Assembly (NCBI GenBank): GCA_964550225.1
Contig: CAZJXT010000023.1
Span: 1-7,918 of the forward strand
Origin: CAIXMG01 sp964550225
Lineage (GTDB): Bacteria > Patescibacteriota > Minisyncoccia > Phycocordibacterales > UBA1006
Length of the DNA: 7,918 nt
Reading direction: 5' to 3'
The notes beneath the pieces are model-generated. The model had not been told where the DNA came from. It was given only the letters and a program-made list of their open reading frames with translations, and did not search any database. Numbering within the stretch: position 1 is the first letter of the stretch; each line of letters starts with the position of its first letter. This document shows, piece by piece, positions 5,684 to 7,918 of this stretch. The translations under genes and the position numbers were made by a program.

Positions 5684-6482
5684 TTTCGTTTTCTTTGGAA
5701 CTCCTGATGTTGCTAGTAAAACGCTCGATATTTTAAAATCTCATGGATATATTCCGAGTCTCATTGTGACTGGTCCTGATCGTCCTATAGGTCGTCATTT
5801 TGTTATGACTCCAACACCCGTTAAATCTTGGGCTATTGAAAATAATATTCCCTATACTCATGATTATCAAACAATAAAAGAATCTTATGATCTCTTCATT
5901 GTTGTAGCCTATGGGAAAATCCTATCTCAAGAAATTATTGATATGCCAAAATTTGGAACATTGAATATTCACTATTCTTTACTTCCTAAATACCGAGGAG
6001 CATCTCCTGTTGAGTCAGCAATACTTCATGGCGATACAGAAACAGGGGCTTCTATTCAAAAAATGGTTTTCAAATTAGATGCGGGACCTATTATTGCTGA
6101 ATCAAAAATTACCATTGAACAAAATGACACCACAACTACATTAAGAAATAAACTTATTCCCCTTGGAGTAAACCTTTTAATTACTGCTCTTGAAAAGAAA
6201 ATTTTTGAAGGGGTACCTCAAGATGAATCTCATGCGACCCGTTGTGGTAAAATTAAAAAAGAAGACGGTTTAGTAAATCCTTTCACTGATAATCCGCAAG
6301 AGCTATGGAATAAATATCGTGCTTATTATGGATGGCCAGGAATTTACTTTCTTGATAAAGATAATAAGCGTGTAAAAATTACAACTGCTCGCTATACATC
6401 AAATACATTTATTATTGAACGCGTAACCCCTGAAGGAAAAAAAGATATTGATTGGGAAACCTATAAAAAAACCACCTCTTAG
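5667..6482 (+). CDS. fmt: Methionyl-tRNA formyltransferase (compact)
   Basis: 271 residues, shorter than the roughly 310 typical of Fmt. It transfers a formyl group from 10-formyltetrahydrofolate to Met-tRNA(fMet). The N-terminal Rossmann domain begins LNFVFFGTPDVAS (5-17), followed by the tRNA-contacting loop TGPDRPIGRHFVMTPTPVK (35-53), catalytic Asn100, His102 and SLLPKYRGASP (104-114), and the LDAGPI motif with Asp138. Residues about 200-271 are a reduced C-terminal OB-like tRNA-binding domain, still with the WPGIYF signature. The start at 5667 (MSQPLNFVFFGTP) fits the family; earlier in-frame Mets would add unrelated residues encoded within def. No Shine-Dalgarno precedes it, and the 17-base overlap with def indicates translational coupling. 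The stop codon falls in the loop of the shared terminator. Confidence 0.96.
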   Translation: MSQPLNFVFFGTPDVASKTLDILKSHGYIPSLIVTGPDRPIGRHFVMTPTPVKSWAIENNIPYTHDYQTIKESYDLFIVVAYGKILSQEIIDMPKFGTLNIHYSLLPKYRGASPVESAILHGDTETGASIQKMVFKLDAGPIIAESKITIEQNDTTTTLRNKLIPLGVNLLITALEKKIFEGVPQDESHATRCGKIKKEDGLVNPFTDNPQELWNKYRAYYGWPGIYFLDKDNKRVKITTARYTSNTFIIERVTPEGKKDIDWETYKKTTS

Positions 6483-6494
6483 GGTGTTTTTTTA
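6464..6494. terminator. Bidirectional terminator shared by fmt and the S74 gene
   Basis: The left arm TAAAAAAACCACC (6464-6476) pairs with GGTGTTTTTTTA (6483-6494) with one bulged C and a 6-base loop (6477-6482). Both strands read a stem followed by T7, so it can end transcription from either side. The fmt stop TAG (6480-6482) closes the loop, and the stop of the convergent S74 gene (6492-6494) forms the base of the stem. Confidence 0.85.
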
Positions 6495-7883
6495 TTCAAC
6501 GATCGGATCCGGTGTCGGTTCAGGAGTAGGCTCTGGGGTAGGAATCGGATCTGGATCAGGTGTTGGTTCTGGTGCGGGATTTGGATCTGTTGGTACTGGA
6601 TCAGGTGTTAGTGATGAAGAAATATTTTGATTGTTCATCAATTCGAGAAGTTGATCTTCTGTGAGACATGTCTGCCCTACACACAATTTATCTGTTTGTA
6701 CCTCATGAGCAAAAATCTTTGTTACTCCATTCGCTACATCCCCGAGCCATGCAATCAATTGATCCTTGAATGTCGTATTTGTTGCTGTTGCAAACGATTC
6801 GATATTCGTGATTTTTAAATCAAGTTCTCGAACTGCTTCTGTAAGAATAGGGGTCATTTGTGCATAATACACAGATTTCATACCATCATCATCTGTAGCA
6901 ACAAGTTGTGGGAAATATTGCTCAAGATCTTGAGCAAGAAACCCAATTTGTTCTGGAGTATCTGGATTTTCTAACCAATGATACGTGACGGTTCGTACAT
7001 TACGTAATACATCTAAGGTATTTTGCGGTAAATCAGTAATGTCTGTTTTCAAACGTTCATCTGATGTACACGCAATACCTGTTCCGGTAGTGATCGTACA
7101 TTGAGTAGATGCTGATCCATTAATACGAGTAATATCAATAGGATATCCTGATGCACCAATCATGAATTGATTGGTTGCTGTGTTGGTTGCATGAGAACCT
7201 AGAGCAATTGAGTTTGAATATCCACCTGTAGAAGTTCCTGGTCCAATGAGAATTGAGAAATATCCAAGCGTACTATTGTTTACAGTATCATTGTATCCTG
7301 CACTTTCTCCGATGAATATTGAGTTATTAGCATTAACCGCACCGTATCCTGCACCGTTTCCAAAGAAGTTTGAGCTAATAGCATTGGTTGCACCATATCC
7401 TGCATTAGGTCCAAAGAAGTTTGAAAGATTAGCATTGGTTGCACCATATCCTGCACTATTTCCAAAGAAGTTTGAATTGTAAGCACTGACCGCATCTTGT
7501 CCTGCACTAGGTCCCAAGAAGTTTGAAAAACTAGCATTCGTCGCATCTTGTCCTGCAAACTGTCCAAAAAAGTTTGAATAATTTGCATTAGCTGCATATC
7601 TACCAGCACTATAACCAAAGAAGTTTGAATAGGACGCACTCGATGCATCACGCCCAGCAAAGAAACCTATGAAGTTTGAATATTGTACATCTGTTGCATA
7701 AGCTCCTGCATTCCAACCTATAGCAACAGTTCCTTTAAGGGTATCGGTTCCTGAAACCCCATACCCTGCACCTTGTCCTAAAATAATGTTATTAGCTTCT
7801 GCAAGAGTAGACCCTTCTATTGCATCTAGGGAATATAATGTTCCTGATACAGCATCATAAGATACACCCCCGGAGTCACCCAC
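6492..7883 (-). CDS. Repeat-rich surface fibre protein with Peptidase_S74 chaperone domain; 5' end disrupted or partial
   Basis: 463 residues if started at GTG 7883. Residues 52-204 are nine 17-residue repeats of the type SNFFGxxAGxxATNAxx. The regular hydrophobic-Gly pattern resembles the beta-roll repeats of YadA-like trimeric heads. Residues about 272-355 are a Peptidase_S74 (endosialidase C-terminal intramolecular chaperone) domain, with SDERLKTDI (274-282), GFLAQDLEQYFPQLV (314-328) and MTPILTEAVREL (343-354). This family trimerises and self-cleaves before the Ser of SDxR, here predicted between Thr273 and Ser274. A helical stretch follows at about 345-365. Next is LCVGQTCLTEDQLLELM (400-416) with two Cys, then a Pro/Asp/Glu tail (426-463) with no LPXTG or membrane anchor. 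No signal peptide is visible, and an in-frame TGA lies three codons upstream of the GTG, while another frame upstream looks coding. The GTG is therefore probably not the true start. Confidence 0.85.
   Translation of the reverse strand: MGDSGGVSYDAVSGTLYSLDAIEGSTLAEANNIILGQGAGYGVSGTDTLKGTVAIGWNAGAYATDVQYSNFIGFFAGRDASSASYSNFFGYSAGRYAANANYSNFFGQFAGQDATNASFSNFLGPSAGQDAVSAYNSNFFGNSAGYGATNANLSNFFGPNAGYGATNAISSNFFGNGAGYGAVNANNSIFIGESAGYNDTVNNSTLGYFSILIGPGTSTGGYSNSIALGSHATNTATNQFMIGASGYPIDITRINGSASTQCTITTGTGIACTSDERLKTDITDLPQNTLDVLRNVRTVTYHWLENPDTPEQIGFLAQDLEQYFPQLVATDDDGMKSVYYAQMTPILTEAVRELDLKITNIESFATATNTTFKDQLIAWLGDVANGVTKIFAHEVQTDKLCVGQTCLTEDQLLELMNNQNISSSLTPDPVPTDPNPAPEPTPDPDPIPTPEPTPEPTPDPIVE
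6495..6608 (-). repeat. Low-complexity Pro-rich tail (PTP/PDP/PEP repeats)
   Basis: Residues 426-463 of the S74 protein alternate Pro with Thr, Asp or Glu (PEPTPEPTPDP). On the plus strand the same DNA reads as Gly/Ser/Val repeats. Such tails usually form extended acidic linkers or stalks. It ends without a sorting signal or hydrophobic anchor. Confidence 0.85.
7272..7679 (-). repeat. Tandem array of eight 51-bp units coding 17-residue repeats
   Basis: Eight units begin at residues 69, 86, 103, 120, 137, 154, 171 and 188 of the S74 protein, in exact 17-residue steps without indels. The most constant part is SNFFG, encoded by a nearly invariant 15-mer that appears on the plus strand as CCAAAGAAGTTTGAA. 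A degenerate ninth unit (TVAIGWNAGAYATDVQY, residues 52-68) precedes the array in the same register. The strict length suggests a regular solenoid turn per unit. Confidence 0.9.
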
Positions 7884-7918
7884 CCCAACTCATTCGCACC
7901 CACATACCCCATTACTTC
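7867..7918 (-). pseudogene. Upstream coding fragment of the S74 gene in a shifted frame (likely -1 frameshift)
   Basis: From the window edge the minus strand reads EVMGYVGANELGWVTPG in one frame. The S74 gene continues in another frame as GGVSYDAVSGTLYS. Adding one G to the G5 run at 7867-7871 would give a smooth WVTPGGVSYDAVSG; adding one near the G-rich stretch at 7880-7887 would give LGWGDSGGVSYD. Either joins the frames and leaves the gene open to the edge. Whether this is a sequencing or assembly error, a real mutation or slippage cannot be decided here. Confidence 0.6.

Noticed and set aside
6448..6630. Plus-strand open frame coding Gly-Ser-Val repeats
   Set aside because: It is the antisense shadow of the Pro-rich tail of the S74 gene and has no independent support.
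7246..7660. Open frames on both strands within the 51-bp repeat array
   Set aside because: They arise because a 51-bp period keeps every frame open; their repeats mirror the real 17-residue units.
7272..7679. CRISPR-like array (regular 51-bp periodicity with a constant 15-mer)
   Set aside because: The spacing is an exact multiple of three, the intervening parts are related to each other, and the whole is coding in a clear domain protein.
7884..7918. Recoded TGA (UGA=Gly, as in Gracilibacteria) explaining the in-frame TGA upstream of the S74 GTG
   Set aside because: TGA ends the DUF192 gene just before a good terminator, and no gene in the window uses TGA as sense. The recoded upstream reading (SNGVCGCE) is less protein-like than the alternative frame.

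Overview
The window is a gene-dense, AT-rich bacterial segment, probably from Patescibacteria (Candidate Phyla Radiation), most likely a Parcubacteria-like lineage. This rests on small compact housekeeping proteins, very short intergenic gaps, near absence of Shine-Dalgarno motifs, a DUF192 protein behind hisS, and a repeat-rich Peptidase_S74 surface protein of a kind I associate with these genomes. The taxonomic call is inference. TGA ends the DUF192 gene and no TGA codon interrupts any other gene, so the code looks standard rather than the UGA=Gly code of Gracilibacteria and Absconditabacteria. There is no stretch of 300 bases without a gene.

Layout. (1) Positions 1-2483, minus strand: a class I ribonucleotide reductase operon, nrdB then nrdA. 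NrdB carries an N-terminal ATP-cone, and NrdA lacks one and runs off the left edge. (2) 2592-4437, minus strand: hisS followed after one base by a DUF192 lipoprotein-like or membrane-anchored protein, with a strong promoter in front and an intrinsic terminator behind. (3) 4442-5086, minus strand: lepB (signal peptidase I) with its own terminator. (4) 5092-6482, plus strand: def and fmt, overlapping by 17 bases and divergent from lepB. (5) 6492-7918, minus strand: a large Peptidase_S74 (endosialidase-type intramolecular chaperone) protein with nine 17-residue repeats. It converges on fmt, and both genes end inside one shared hairpin. Its 5' end appears frameshifted close to the right edge.

How the genes fit together. 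nrdBA makes dNTPs, with overall activity control moved onto the radical-generating subunit. fmt and def are the two ends of the N-formyl-methionine cycle, and lepB processes exported proteins, so the 4475-6482 block is a small protein N-terminus maturation cluster. The S74 protein is probably a trimeric cell-surface fibre.

Most notable observations: the ATP-cone on NrdB instead of NrdA; three promoters whose -10 boxes lie so close to the start codon that the predicted 5' leaders are 3-4 nt; and the S74 protein with an unusual C-terminal extension and a single-base disruption near its 5' end. I found no CRISPR array, tRNA, rRNA, insertion sequence, or clearly new multi-gene system.
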